From Saccharopolyspora gregorii (lineage in GTDB: Bacteria; Actinomycetota; Actinomycetes; Mycobacteriales; Pseudonocardiaceae): 64,000 nucleotides of DNA. Location of the stretch: assembly GCF_024734405.1 (NCBI RefSeq), contig NZ_CP059556.1, positions 4,836,001-4,900,000 of the forward strand, in the 5' to 3' direction. The notes beneath the pieces are model-generated. The model did not search any database, was not told where the DNA came from, and worked only from the letters and a program-made list of their open reading frames with translations. Position numbers and translations under genes: made by a program. Shown piece by piece: positions 33,875 to 43,036 of the stretch (position 1 is the first letter of the stretch; each line of letters begins with the position of its first letter).

Positions 33875-34314
33875 GCTGTGGATCCTTCGGGCTTGCTCGC
33901 GCGTCAAGGAATCCGGAGTCTATCCCCTCGGGGCCAAAGAAACACGCGCGGGCACTATCCGAACTTCCAGCTACATCAGCGCAAATAATTGGTCTCGAAA
34001 TGGTCACAACATTGGTCACGGGACCAACACGATGCGCTACACGGCGTAACCGAGACTGAGGCGTTTTGTAATTAATACGTACGTTTCGCCCGACTCGAAC
34101 GGGCACTTTCCCGTGCGTAGCAAGGCCCTTCCCGCCCACCAGCAGCGATCACGAATCGTGACGGGTGATCCGGACCGCAGCGCACCCCGCCTCGATTGTT
34201 CGCCAATTTCCCGTTTGACCAGGCAGGTAGCATCTCGAATTCGTGCGCCCCTCACGTGCCGGGGCGCGTTTCCGGTACCAGCCACCGGAACCCTTGCACC
34301 AAGGAGGTTTACTT
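33875..34314. other. Divergent regulatory region between DUF485/symporter and OFA operons
   Basis: No gene is supported. The centre (33980-34100) is AT-richer, containing AATTAATACGTACG near 34071 and three TGGTC half-sites listed separately. Promoters of both operons should be here. Confidence 0.6.
33990..34019. promoter_or_regulatory. Three phased TGGTCWC half-sites
   Basis: TGGTCTC (33990), TGGTCAC (34001) and TGGTCAC (34013) follow at 11- and 12-base steps, close to one helical turn each. They lie between the divergent symporter and OFA operons. The cognate regulator is unknown. Confidence 0.4.
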
Positions 34315-35817
34315 GTGACAGTGCGTGACGGATTCTCGGTCGTTGCGCCACCGACCTGGAACCGTTGGCTAGTCCCACCCGCCGCGCTGGCCATCCATCT
34401 TTCCATCGGGCAGGCCTACGCGTGGAGCGTTTTCAAAAGCCCGCTGGAATCGAGCCTCCAGATTTCCGGGACCGGTAGCGCGCTGCCGTTCCAGGTGGCC
34501 ATCTTCTTCCTCGGGCTGTCGGCGGCGTTCGGCGGCAAGTTCGTGGAGTCCCGCGGCCCGCGCTGGGCCATGCTGGTCTCCACCATCGCCTTCGCCTCGG
34601 GCTTCCTGATCTCCGCCCTGGGCATGTACCTGGGGCAGTACTGGCTCGTCGTCGTCGGGTACGGCGTGGTCGGTGGCATCGGCCTCGGGATCGGGTACAT
34701 CGCACCGGTGTCGACGCTGATGAAGTGGTTCCCGGACCGCCCAGGTCTGGCCACGGGCATCGCCATCATGGGCTTCGGCGGCGGCGCGATCATCGCCTCG
34801 CCGTGGTCGACCGCGATGCTCGACGCCTTCGGCAAGACCACCAGCGGCATCGGCAGCACGTTCCTGGTGCACGGCATCGTCTACGCCGTGTTCATGACGC
34901 TCGGCATCCTGCTGGTCCGGGTTCCCCCGCCGGGCTGGACCCCGCCGGGCTGGACCCCTGCCGCCGCGGCCAAGAGCACCAACCCCATCAAGGTCTCGGC
35001 CAACAACGCGCTCCGCACGCCGCAGTTCTGGCTGCTGTGGATCGTGCTGTGCCTGAACGTGACCGCGGGCATCGGGATCCTGCAGAAGGCCTCCCCGATG
35101 ATCCAGGACTTCTTCGCGGGGACCAGCACTCCGGTGGCCGTCGCCGCGGCGACCGGGTTCGTGTCCCTGCTGTCCCTGGCCAACATGGGTGGCCGCTTCG
35201 CGTGGTCGGCGCTGTCCGACCGCACCGGGCGCAAGAACATCTATCGGGTCTACCTCGGAGTGGGTGCGCTCGCGTACCTGCTGCTGCTGTTCGCGGGAGA
35301 CAGCAGCGTCGCGCTGTTCGTCGTCGCCGCCATGCTGATCATGTCGTTCTACGGGGCGGGCTTCGCGACGATCCCCGCCTACCTGAAGGACCTGTTCGGC
35401 ACCTTCGAGGTCGGCGCCATCCACGGCAGGCTGCTCACCGCCTGGTCGGTGGCGGGCGTGCTCGGGCCGGCCATCGTGGACGCGCTCGCCGACTCCGGCG
35501 AGGCCGCGGGCAAGTCCGGTGCGGACCTGTACACGGTGTCGTTCTACCTGATGACCGGCGCGCTGGTGATCGGGTTCGTGGCGAACGAGCTGATCCGTCC
35601 GGTGCACTCCCGGTTCTACGAGCCGGAGCAGGCCGCGGCGGAGGCCGAGTCCGGTTCCGGCGACGCGGCGGAGACCGCCGAGTCCGAGTCCGCGGACTCC
35701 GCGAAGTCCGAGCAGGCCGACGCGGACGACTCCGCGGCGGAGAAGGCCGACGAGTCGACGGACGAGTCGACGGACACCGCGAAGGCGTCCAGCACGTCCG
35801 GCGAGCAGAGCAGCTGA
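34315..35817 (+). CDS. OFA family major facilitator (oxalate/formate antiporter-type)
   Basis: This 500-residue transporter has 12 transmembrane helices and an acidic Ser/Asp/Glu/Ala-rich tail (~60 residues) in the cytoplasm. OFA features include HLSIGQAYAWSVFKSPLE in helix 1 and PDRPGLATGIAIMGFGGGA in the cytoplasmic loop region. Relatives exchange or import organic acids such as oxalate, formate or pyruvate. The GTG start at 34315 is preceded by AAGGAGG. It is followed after 10 bases by a 45-residue subunit gene. The substrate is not fixed by sequence. Confidence 0.92.
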   Translation: MTVRDGFSVVAPPTWNRWLVPPAALAIHLSIGQAYAWSVFKSPLESSLQISGTGSALPFQVAIFFLGLSAAFGGKFVESRGPRWAMLVSTIAFASGFLISALGMYLGQYWLVVVGYGVVGGIGLGIGYIAPVSTLMKWFPDRPGLATGIAIMGFGGGAIIASPWSTAMLDAFGKTTSGIGSTFLVHGIVYAVFMTLGILLVRVPPPGWTPPGWTPAAAAKSTNPIKVSANNALRTPQFWLLWIVLCLNVTAGIGILQKASPMIQDFFAGTSTPVAVAAATGFVSLLSLANMGGRFAWSALSDRTGRKNIYRVYLGVGALAYLLLLFAGDSSVALFVVAAMLIMSFYGAGFATIPAYLKDLFGTFEVGAIHGRLLTAWSVAGVLGPAIVDALADSGEAAGKSGADLYTVSFYLMTGALVIGFVANELIRPVHSRFYEPEQAAAEAESGSGDAAETAESESADSAKSEQADADDSAAEKADESTDESTDTAKASSTSGEQSS

Positions 35818-35827
35818 GGGGCGAGAG

Positions 35828-35965
35828 ATGACCGAGCAGAAAACCGCACCCGAAGGCGGGATCGGGGTCAAGGCCCTCCTCACCGTGTCCTGGCTGTGGG
35901 TGGGCGTCCCGTTCGCGATCGGCGTCTACCAGCTCGTGATCAAGGCGGCGCAGCTGTTCGCGTGA
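35828..35965 (+). CDS. MFS transporter small subunit (single-helix membrane protein)
   Basis: This 45-residue protein has a short hydrophilic start and one transmembrane helix (LLTVSWLWVGVPFAIGVYQLVIKAAQLF). Genes for such small subunits follow OFA-type transporters in many actinomycetes and proteobacteria. ATG 35828 lies 10 bases after the OFA stop with GGGGCGAGAG upstream, so they form one operon. It probably stabilises or modulates the transporter. Confidence 0.85.
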   Translation: MTEQKTAPEGGIGVKALLTVSWLWVGVPFAIGVYQLVIKAAQLFA

Positions 35966-36002
35966 GCGGCGCCGCCCGGTGATCGACCGGGCCCGAAAAG
36001 CA

Positions 36003-36038
36003 CTGAGGCCGACCGTCCAGCTGGACGGTCGGCCTCAG
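36003..36038. terminator. Bidirectional terminator between OFA operon and cspA
   Basis: A perfect 18-bp palindrome reads CTGAGGCCGACCGTCCAG on each side. On the minus strand it is followed by TGCTTTTC, giving a classical intrinsic terminator for cspA. It serves both convergent units. Confidence 0.88.
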
Positions 36039-36102
36039 TTGTGATCACCCCCGGATCGCGGGGAGTCCCCGGCCCGGGTTCACATCGCCTGGAAGGCGAA
36101 GA

Positions 36103-36306
36103 TCAGACCACGCGCACGGACTCGGCCTGCGGGCCCTTCGGGCCCTGCGTGACCTCGAAGGAGACCGTCTGGTTCTCCTCCAGGGTGCGGAAGCCGGCGG
36201 CGTCGATGGCCGAGTAGTGGACGAAGACGTCGGGTCCACCCTCGGACGGCTCGATGAAGCCGAAGCCCTTCTCCGAGTTGAACCACTTCACGGTGCCCTG
36301 TGCCAT
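36103..36306 (-). CDS. cspA: Cold shock protein (CspA family)
   Basis: This 67-residue OB-fold protein binds single-stranded RNA and DNA. RNP1 (KGFGFIE) and RNP2 (VFVHYSAI) are intact. The length is the standard for the family. ATG 36306 is preceded by GGAGCAGGA. The adjacent upstream 415 bases hold no gene and may include a long 5' leader typical of these genes. Confidence 0.95.
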   Translation of the reverse strand: MAQGTVKWFNSEKGFGFIEPSEGGPDVFVHYSAIDAAGFRTLEENQTVSFEVTQGPKGPQAESVRVV

Positions 36307-36723
36307 GTTCCTGCTCCATCCTGGTAGCTGGTCGGTTCCGGTGCCAGGTCCGGCACCGGGGTCGCGGATCTCAGACGGCGACTACTCCAGCTACTCCCAA
36401 GACAGCAGCTCGCCCGCATCAGCACTCCTGCGAGCGTGCGAAAAACACGAACCCAGAAACAACGACCGCCATCGAGAATACACGTCGGCCCGCGGAGGTC
36501 CGAGCCCTCGACGGCCCCGCCCGCGCCGCGCACCAGGCGGAGGCCGGTCTCCGCTGCGGATTCAGCCCGTGGCGAACCCCCGATCGTGGCGGAGAACACC
36601 GCCCGCCGAGCCGCGATCCGCGCTCCCCCGGGCGGCTCGGGCCCCCGCTAAGATCGCCGCGTGCCGCCGATCGGCGCGGACGCCGGGCCGCGGATCGTCC
36701 GCCGCGGCGCGGAAGGAGCACGG
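36307..36723. other. Divergent intergenic region between cspA and the sensor kinase
   Basis: No gene is supported. Promoters of cspA (minus) and of the kinase gene (plus) must lie here. The centre (~36430-36490) is less GC-rich and is the likeliest promoter zone for cspA with a leader of 100 bases or more. Confidence 0.5.
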
Positions 36724-37974
36724 ATGCGCATCCCGCCGAGCGCGCCGCGGCCGCTGAACCCGATGGCCGCCGCCGGGTGCGGAGTGGTCTCGCTGGCCCT
36801 GTTCCTCGCGATCCCGCTGGCCGGTGCCGCGGACCCGACGCTCGGCGACCTGCCTTCGCCCGGCGAGGGCCGGTGGTGGCTGCTGGGCGCGGTGCTGCTG
36901 GTGCAGGCGGTCACCGCGGTGCAGGTGAACCGCCGCCCCGAGGTGGTGCTGCCGCTGGTCGCCGGGGTTCCGCTGGTGGCGGCCTGGTTCGGTCCGAACG
37001 CGGCGTTCAGCACCACCGCGGTGACCTTGATCGCGTCGGTGTACCTCGCGGTCGTGGCCCGGATGCGGCGGCCGCGGGTCGTGCTGCCCGCCGCGTGGCT
37101 GCTGGTGGCGACCGCCCAGGCCTGCAACGAGGTGCGCGGCGGAGCGCTGGCGTTGCCGGAGGCGCTGCTGGCCGGCCCGGCGCAGGCGCTGGTCGTCGTC
37201 GGGCTGCCGCTGCTGGCCGGGTCCGTGGTCGCGGCGCAGCGGGACGCCCGCGACGCCCGCGAGCAGGAGGCGCGGGCGCTGCGGCGCGAGCAGGGCGCGC
37301 TGCTGGAGGCCGCGGTGTCGCAGCAGCGCGCCGCGATGTCCCGGGAGCTGCACGACATCGCCGCGCACCACCTGTCCGGGATCGCGCTGATGGCGGCGGT
37401 GATCGACCGCCGGATCGACTCGGACCCGGCGGCGGCGAAGGAGGCGGCCCGCGAGATCCGGCAGCAGAGCACCGCGGTCCTCGACGACCTGCGGCGGCTC
37501 GTCGGGCTGCTGCGGGAGGATCCGGGCGCGGAGTCGCCGGTCGCAGCGCTGGAAGCGGTGCCGGAGCTCGTCGCCCAGCGCCGGGCCACCGGTGCGGAGA
37601 TCGACCTGGTGCTGCCCGAGTCGGGGACCGACGGCGTCGGCCCGCTCGCCCAGCTCGTCGCCTACCGCGCCGTCCAGGAGGCGCTGGCCAACGCGGCGGC
37701 GCACGCGCCGGGCGCGCGCTGCGCGGTGGAGATCGGCGCCCGGGACCGGGACCGCGTGCAGGTCGTCGTCCGCAACGGCTCCCCCACCGCCGCGGGTGCG
37801 GGCCCGGGCGGCGGGTACGGCCTGCTCGGCATGGCCGAGCGCGCCCAGCTCGTCGGCGCCGACCTGGACTACGGCCCCACTGCGGGCGGCGGCTGGGAAG
37901 TGCGCCTGCTGCTGCCCCGCGAAGACCCGTCCCTCGCGGCGTCCGCGCCGCCGATCCCGGAGGCAACGGCGTGA
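36724..37974 (+). CDS. Two-component sensor histidine kinase (NarL/LuxR-partner type, HisKA_3)
   Basis: This 416-residue kinase has about five transmembrane helices (~15-180) and a cytoplasmic HisKA_3 domain. The phospho-acceptor His lies in SRELHDIAAHHLSG at ~residue 205, and the HATPase_c domain shows QEALANAAAHA (N box) and GGGYGLLGMAERA (G box). The input signal is unknown; there is no recognisable extracellular domain, so it may sense the membrane. ATG 36724 is chosen for AAGGAG upstream over GTG 36661. The response regulator is coupled by a GTGA overlap. Confidence 0.92.
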   Translation: MRIPPSAPRPLNPMAAAGCGVVSLALFLAIPLAGAADPTLGDLPSPGEGRWWLLGAVLLVQAVTAVQVNRRPEVVLPLVAGVPLVAAWFGPNAAFSTTAVTLIASVYLAVVARMRRPRVVLPAAWLLVATAQACNEVRGGALALPEALLAGPAQALVVVGLPLLAGSVVAAQRDARDAREQEARALRREQGALLEAAVSQQRAAMSRELHDIAAHHLSGIALMAAVIDRRIDSDPAAAKEAAREIRQQSTAVLDDLRRLVGLLREDPGAESPVAALEAVPELVAQRRATGAEIDLVLPESGTDGVGPLAQLVAYRAVQEALANAAAHAPGARCAVEIGARDRDRVQVVVRNGSPTAAGAGPGGGYGLLGMAERAQLVGADLDYGPTAGGGWEVRLLLPREDPSLAASAPPIPEATA

Positions 37975-38633
37975 TCCGCGTCCTCGTCGCCGACGACCAG
38001 CACCTGACCCGCGCCGGGCTGTCGGCGCTGCTGGGCGGCGAACCCGACATCGAGGTGGTGGGCCTGGCCCGCGACGGCACCGAGGCGCTGGCGATGGCCC
38101 GCGAACTGGTGCCCGACGTGGCGTGCCTGGACGTCCGGATGCCGGGTCGCAGCGGCATCGAGGTGGCGGCCGAGCTGTGCGCCGCGGACGCCGACCCGCA
38201 GGTGGCGGTGCTGGTGCTGACCACGTTCGACCTGGACGACTACGTGTTCGGCGCGTTGGAGGCCGGCGCCTCCGGGTTCCTGCTCAAGGACGCGGAGCCG
38301 GACGCGATCGTCGGCGCGGTCCGCCAGGTCGCCGCCGGGCAGGGCACCATCGACCAGAGCCTGACCCGGCGGATCCTGCGCGAGTTCGTGCACCGCCGCC
38401 GCCTGCAACCGGTGACCGCGCGCCGGGCCGGGGACCTGCTCACCCCGCGGGAGCACGAGATCCTGCTGCTGCTCGCGCAGGGCATGTCGAACGAGGACAT
38501 CGCCCGCGCCCTCGTCGTCGAGGTGTCCACGGTGAAGTCGCACCTGGCGCGGATGCTGCCGAAGCTCGGCGTGCGGTCCCGGTTGCAGGCGGTGGTGTGG
38601 GCGTACCAGAACCACGTGGTCGCGGTCCCGTGA
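37971..38633 (+). CDS. Two-component response regulator (NarL/LuxR family)
   Basis: This 220-residue regulator has a receiver domain with phospho-acceptor Asp in VACLDVRMPG, acidic pocket ADDQ and switch Lys in FLLKD, and a LuxR helix-turn-helix (LTPREHEILLLLAQGMSNEDIARALVVEVSTVKSHLARMLPKLG). It is coupled to its kinase by GTGA with GGAGG upstream. Nearby targets could include the convergent CPBP protease gene, but nothing shows this. Confidence 0.94.
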   Translation: MIRVLVADDQHLTRAGLSALLGGEPDIEVVGLARDGTEALAMARELVPDVACLDVRMPGRSGIEVAAELCAADADPQVAVLVLTTFDLDDYVFGALEAGASGFLLKDAEPDAIVGAVRQVAAGQGTIDQSLTRRILREFVHRRRLQPVTARRAGDLLTPREHEILLLLAQGMSNEDIARALVVEVSTVKSHLARMLPKLGVRSRLQAVVWAYQNHVVAVP

Positions 38634-38660
38634 CCGGCTCCCCGGTCGCGGGCCGGGACA

Positions 38661-38700
38661 GGTCCTCGGCGGCGTCCGCGCGGGAACGCCGCCGAGGACC
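38661..38700. terminator. Bidirectional terminator hairpin
   Basis: Perfect 15-bp arms, GGTCCTCGGCGGCGT at 38661-38675 and its complement at 38686-38700, enclose a 10-base loop between the convergent regulator and CPBP genes. Confidence 0.82.
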
Positions 38701-38733
38701 CGCTGGGGCGCAGCGAGCACCCGTCGGCCCGGG

Positions 38734-39624
38734 TCAACCCCGGTAACCGAGCCTGCCCTTGGTGCCGACCAGCACGAGCAGGGAGGCGACGACCGTCCCG
38801 GAGGCCATCGCGATCATCGCGAGGTCCACGTCGATCGTCGGGAACATCTCCGACCACACGAGCGTGGAGAAGTTGTTCGCGCTCACGTGCAGCAGCATCG
38901 ACAGCGGCAGGCTCTCCCCGGTGCGGTTGAACACCCAGGTCATGACGATGTTGAACGAGATGCAGAAGACGGCGAACGCCACCGGCAGGGTCCAGTGCGC
39001 GTGCGGCCAGCGGCCCCATTCGGTGAAGAACAGCGGCAGGTGCCACACGGTCCACAGCGGGCCGAGCACCATCGAGCCGGCCAGCGGCCCGAACCGGCGT
39101 TGGAGGCGGGGCAGCGCGAAGTCCCGCCAGCCCGGTTCCTCCGCCAACCCCGTCGTGATCATCTGGATGAGCAGTCCGGGCACGTAGGCGGCGACCACCA
39201 TCATCGACGGCGCGTGCACCTGCCCGCCGGAGAAGGCGTACCCGGCGGCCAGCATCGTCACCGGCACGCCCAGCAGCGTGATCGCGTACCAGTGCCAGCG
39301 CACCCGCCACCGCCACATCCGGCCGACCCAGCGGCGCAGCCCGGGGCGCCCGTCCGCGATCGCCGTCACCAGCAGCGCGGACCCGATCGGTCCGAGGTAG
39401 GCGCCGGGCAGCATGCCGAGGAGCTGGCTGGTGCCCAGCACCTCGGGGAAGCGGAAGTCCCACACCCCGATCCCGTTGCGGGACAGGATGTAGGGCACCC
39501 AGGCCGACCAGCTCAGGCCGTTGGCGAGCAGGAAGAAGCTCAGCATCGGGCGGCGCCGGATCAGTCCGCGCAGCCCCTTCGTCGGTTCCGCGGTCTCCCG
39601 CGTGGTGATGTCCGTCGTGGTCAC
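38734..39624 (-). CDS. CPBP family intramembrane glutamic endopeptidase
   Basis: This 296-residue protein has about eight membrane helices and the CPBP (ABI) motifs: EEPGWRDFALPRL (EExxxR), WTVWHLPLF and HVSANN. The family includes the CAAX protease Rce1 and bacterial bacteriocin-immunity or regulatory proteases. The GTG start at 39624 has only a weak ribosome-binding site. The function is unknown beyond membrane proteolysis. Confidence 0.88.
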   Translation of the reverse strand: MTTTDITTRETAEPTKGLRGLIRRRPMLSFFLLANGLSWSAWVPYILSRNGIGVWDFRFPEVLGTSQLLGMLPGAYLGPIGSALLVTAIADGRPGLRRWVGRMWRWRVRWHWYAITLLGVPVTMLAAGYAFSGGQVHAPSMMVVAAYVPGLLIQMITTGLAEEPGWRDFALPRLQRRFGPLAGSMVLGPLWTVWHLPLFFTEWGRWPHAHWTLPVAFAVFCISFNIVMTWVFNRTGESLPLSMLLHVSANNFSTLVWSEMFPTIDVDLAMIAMASGTVVASLLVLVGTKGRLGYRG

Positions 39625-39796
39625 GTACTGGAGCCAACCAGCGGAGCCCCGCCCGCTTCGAGTCCCGGAAGGTCGAACCCGGGCCCTGCCATCGAAAGTT
39701 GCAAGCGGTGTCCACTGCGGACGGGCCGCCGCCGGGAGCCATCGGCCCGGCGTCCCAGGTCGTCGGACTCGCGGTTGCCGGCACCTCCGGCATGCT

Positions 39797-39815
39797 GTAC
39801 ATGTACCTACATGTA
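39797..39815. promoter_or_regulatory. Candidate GntR operator overlapping its own start codon
   Basis: The perfect palindrome GTACATGTAC (39797-39806) and a second TACATGTA (39808-39815) overlap the region just before and over the ATG at 39811. No ribosome-binding site is visible, so the gene may be leaderless and autoregulated. Confidence 0.45.
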
Positions 39816-40542
39816 TAAACAGGTCTCGCCGGGGAAGCGGCAGCAGATCGTCGACACCCTCGCGCAGCGCATCCGCGACGGCCACTACCGGCTCGGCGAG
39901 AAGCTGGACGGGGAACTGCGGCTCGCCGAGGAGTTCGACGTCTCGCGCGGCACCGTCCGGCAGGCGCTCAACGAGCTCCAGCACCTGCGGCTCATCGCCA
40001 CCGAGAGCGGGCGCGGCTCGTTCGTCATCTTCAACGGGCACCAGCTCAGCCAGGACCGCGGCTGGGCCCAATCGCTCGCCGACACCGGCAGCGAGATCAC
40101 CGTCGCCGTCCTCGGCCTCGAACGCGTGGCGCGCGCCGACGTGCCGCTGCTGCCGCCCGAAGTGCGGCTCGACCGGGGCATCGCGATCCGCCGCGTCCGC
40201 ATCCTCCGCTCCGCGGACGGCGTCGAACCGATCTCCTTCGAGCGCTCCACCGTGCCCGCCGAAGGCACCCTCGACCAGCTGCCGGAGACCGGACTGGTGA
40301 AAGGCTCGATCTCCCAGACCCTCGCGCAAGCCGGGTACCTGCTGACCCGCGGCACCCAGCGCGCGGACGTGCACTGGCTGGACGAGCGGGAAGCCGGGAT
40401 CCTGCACCGCGAAGCGGGCAGCGCGTTCCTGCGCACCGCCCGCACCTCGTTCACCGACGACGGCCGGTTCGCCGAACACGTCGTCTCGCTGCTCGACCCG
40501 CGGTACTTCACCCTCGCGCTGAACTTCGGCGACCAGCGATGA
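39811..40542 (+). CDS. GntR family regulator, UTRA (HutC) subfamily
   Basis: This 243-residue regulator has an N-terminal winged helix (QIVDTLAQRIRDGHYRLGEKLDGELRLAEEFDVSRGTVRQALNELQHL) and a C-terminal UTRA ligand-binding domain. It is the first gene of a four-gene operon with all junctions overlapping by ATGA, ahead of an ADP-ribosylglycohydrolase-like enzyme, a permease and a sugar kinase. It therefore most likely senses a nucleoside or ribosyl compound used by that operon. ATG 39811 is followed by the correct family start (MYKQVSPGKRQQIV). Confidence 0.92.
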   Translation: MYKQVSPGKRQQIVDTLAQRIRDGHYRLGEKLDGELRLAEEFDVSRGTVRQALNELQHLRLIATESGRGSFVIFNGHQLSQDRGWAQSLADTGSEITVAVLGLERVARADVPLLPPEVRLDRGIAIRRVRILRSADGVEPISFERSTVPAEGTLDQLPETGLVKGSISQTLAQAGYLLTRGTQRADVHWLDEREAGILHREAGSAFLRTARTSFTDDGRFAEHVVSLLDPRYFTLALNFGDQR

Positions 40543-41561
40543 ACGCCGAGCACGACCCGGCGTTCGACCGCGCGCACGGCGCCCTGCTCGGCCTCGCCAT
40601 CGGCGACGCCCTCGGCATGCCCACCCAGTCGATGCCGCGGGACCTGGTGCGGGCGCGCTACGGCCGGATCGAGGACTTCGTCGACGGCGCCGCCGACCAG
40701 CCGATCGCGCCCGGCATGGCCGCGGGATCGGTCACCGACGACACCGACCAGGCGATGATCGTCGCGCGGCTGGTCGCGGACGGCGACGGGGGCATCGATC
40801 CGCACGCCTTCGCCGCGGAGCTCATCGCCTGGGAGCAGGTGATGGTCGAGCGCGGCTCGCTGGACCTGCTCGGCCCCTCCACCAACGCCGCCCTGGCGAA
40901 GCTGCAGGCGGGCGCCCCCATCGAGGAGACCGGCCGCTACGGGACCACGAACGGCGCGGCGATGCGCATCGCCCCCGTCGGCATCGCGCACACCCCGGGC
41001 GAGCGCCTGCTCGACGCGGTCGTCGAAGCCAGCCGCGTCACCCACAACACCGGGCTCGGCATCTCCGCGGCCGCCGCGATCGCCGCCGCCGTGTCCGCGG
41101 GCGTCGACGGCGCGGACGTCCCCGGCGCCCTCGCGGCCGCCGCCACCGCGGCCCGCGACGGCGAATCGCGCGGGCACTGGGTGGCGGGCGGTTCGATCGC
41201 CGCCCGGCTGGAGTCCTTCCGCGCGCAGGCGCGGCGGCTCGGCACCGCGGAGTTCGCGACCTTCCTCTACGAGGTGGTCGGCACCTCGGTGCAGTCGCAG
41301 GAATCGGTCGTCGCGGCCCTCCTGCTCGTCGAACGCGGCGCCGACGACCCGTTCGCGGCGCTGTGCACCGCTGCTTCCCTCGGCGGCGACACCGACACCG
41401 TCGCCGCCATGGCCGGAGCGGTGCTGGGTGCCGTGCACGGCGCCGCCGCCTTCCCCGCAGCGGCGGTCCACCGGGTCCTGGCGGTCAACGCCCTGGAACC
41501 GGCACCACTCGCGCGGCGGCTCCTCGCCGTGCGGCGATCGTCAACGGAGATGATGAGATGA
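40539..41561 (+). CDS. ADP-ribosylglycohydrolase-fold enzyme
   Basis: This 340-residue protein has the ADP-ribosylglycohydrolase (DraG) fold signatures: GALLGLAIGDALGMPTQ at the start, VTDDTDQA with the metal-binding Asp/Thr, and GGDTDTVAAMAGAV near the end, which binds the second metal. It would cleave an N- or O-ribosyl bond. Placement between a GntR regulator and a nucleobase/nucleoside permease and PfkB kinase suggests a catabolic nucleosidase-like role rather than protein de-ADP-ribosylation. That function is inference. Start and stop both form ATGA overlaps. Confidence 0.92.
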   Translation: MNAEHDPAFDRAHGALLGLAIGDALGMPTQSMPRDLVRARYGRIEDFVDGAADQPIAPGMAAGSVTDDTDQAMIVARLVADGDGGIDPHAFAAELIAWEQVMVERGSLDLLGPSTNAALAKLQAGAPIEETGRYGTTNGAAMRIAPVGIAHTPGERLLDAVVEASRVTHNTGLGISAAAAIAAAVSAGVDGADVPGALAAAATAARDGESRGHWVAGGSIAARLESFRAQARRLGTAEFATFLYEVVGTSVQSQESVVAALLLVERGADDPFAALCTAASLGGDTDTVAAMAGAVLGAVHGAAAFPAAAVHRVLAVNALEPAPLARRLLAVRRSSTEMMR

Positions 41562-43036
41562 CCCCTGTGTCCGAGACCAGATCCCCGGCGGCGAGCGCGC
41601 CGGAAGCACCCCCGGCCGGCGCGCTCGGAGCGGTGGAGCAGCGCGGCATCGAACCGGTGCCCGCCGCCGAACGCACCGGGAACCCGCTGCAGCTGTTCTG
41701 GGTGTGGTTCGCGGCGAACATCTCCGTGGTCGGCATGCCCCTCGGCGTCAGCCTCGTCGCCCTCGGCCTGTCCGCGTGGCAGGCGGTCGTCGTCGCGTTC
41801 CTCGGCTCGTTCGGCTCCTTCGCCGTCGTCGGCCTGATCTCCGTCGCCGGGCGACGCGGCGGGGCGCCGAGCCTCACCCTGTCCCGCGCCGTGTTCGGCA
41901 CCCGGGGCAACGCGGGGCCGACGGCGGTCGCGCTGGTGTCGCGGCTCGGCTGGGAGACGGTGAACACGTCCACGGCCGCGCTCGCGATCGTCACCATCGT
42001 CTCGCTGCTCGCGGGCACCGGCGGCGACGCGAAGTCCGCGCCGGTCGTCGCGGTCGTGGGCGTCGCGCTGTTCGTCGGCTTCACCGTCGCCGTCTCCGGG
42101 ATGGGCCACGCCGCGATCCTCGTGGTGCAGAAGTGGTCGACCTGGGTCTTCGGGGCCGCGAACCTGGCGATCCTCGGCTTCCTGGTCGTCAACATCGACT
42201 GGGCCGAGGTCGGCCGCGCCCCGGGCGGGGACCTCGCCGCGGTCCTGACCGGCATCGGGACCATCGTCGCGGGCACCGGCATCGGCTGGGCGAACTCCGG
42301 GGCCGACATGGCGCGCTACCAGGCGCCGAGCGTGCGCGCGGTGCCGCTGGTGATGTCCGCGTCGGCCGGTGCCGGCATCCCGCTGGTGATCATGATCGGC
42401 ATGGGGTCGGTGCTCGGCTCGTCCGATCCGGCGATCGCCGCGTCCGCGAACCCGCTGGACGCGATCCGGGACACGCTGCCGCTGCCGGTCGCCGTGGGCT
42501 ACATGCTGATCTCGTTCGTCGGGCTGCTGCTGTCGAACCACCTGTCGGTGTACTCGGCGGGGCTGACCACGCTCACCCTCGGGCTGCGGGTGAAGCGGGT
42601 GTACGCGGTGATCGTGGACGTGGTGGTCACGACGGTCGCCTCGCTGCTGTTCCTGCTGGTCGCGGACGGGTTCTACGGGCCGTTCACCACGTTCATCTCG
42701 CTGCTGGCGGTGCCGATCTCGGCGTGGGTGGGGATTTTCCTCGTCGACATGCTGCGGCGCCGCGAGTACGACCCGGTGGCGCTGCTGGACCTGACCCCGC
42801 GCAGCGCCTACCACTACCGCGGCGGGGTGCGGTGGGCCGCGTTCGGCCCGTGGCTGGCCGCCATCGTCTTCGCCGCACTGTTCATGCAGGTCACGCCGGG
42901 TGATGTGCCGTGGTACACCGGGCCGCTGCACGAGACCTGGATCGGCGTGAACGGCATGGCGTGGCTGGCGGCCGCCGTCGTCGGCGGGCTGCTGTACGCC
43001 GCGTTCGGCCTGCGCTCCGCGGCGGGTCCGCGATGA
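41558..43036 (+). CDS. NCS1 family purine/cytosine permease
   Basis: This 492-residue permease has 12 transmembrane helices. It resembles CodB/nucleobase-cation symporter-1: PLQLFWVWFAANISVVGMPLGVSL, the SRAVFGTRGNAGP loop and the WANSGADMARY segment. A ~40-residue hydrophilic N-terminus precedes helix 1. It is coupled on both sides by ATGA overlaps. The substrate is probably the nucleoside or nucleobase processed by the enzymes on either side. Confidence 0.92.
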   Translation: MTPVSETRSPAASAPEAPPAGALGAVEQRGIEPVPAAERTGNPLQLFWVWFAANISVVGMPLGVSLVALGLSAWQAVVVAFLGSFGSFAVVGLISVAGRRGGAPSLTLSRAVFGTRGNAGPTAVALVSRLGWETVNTSTAALAIVTIVSLLAGTGGDAKSAPVVAVVGVALFVGFTVAVSGMGHAAILVVQKWSTWVFGAANLAILGFLVVNIDWAEVGRAPGGDLAAVLTGIGTIVAGTGIGWANSGADMARYQAPSVRAVPLVMSASAGAGIPLVIMIGMGSVLGSSDPAIAASANPLDAIRDTLPLPVAVGYMLISFVGLLLSNHLSVYSAGLTTLTLGLRVKRVYAVIVDVVVTTVASLLFLLVADGFYGPFTTFISLLAVPISAWVGIFLVDMLRRREYDPVALLDLTPRSAYHYRGGVRWAAFGPWLAAIVFAALFMQVTPGDVPWYTGPLHETWIGVNGMAWLAAAVVGGLLYAAFGLRSAAGPR

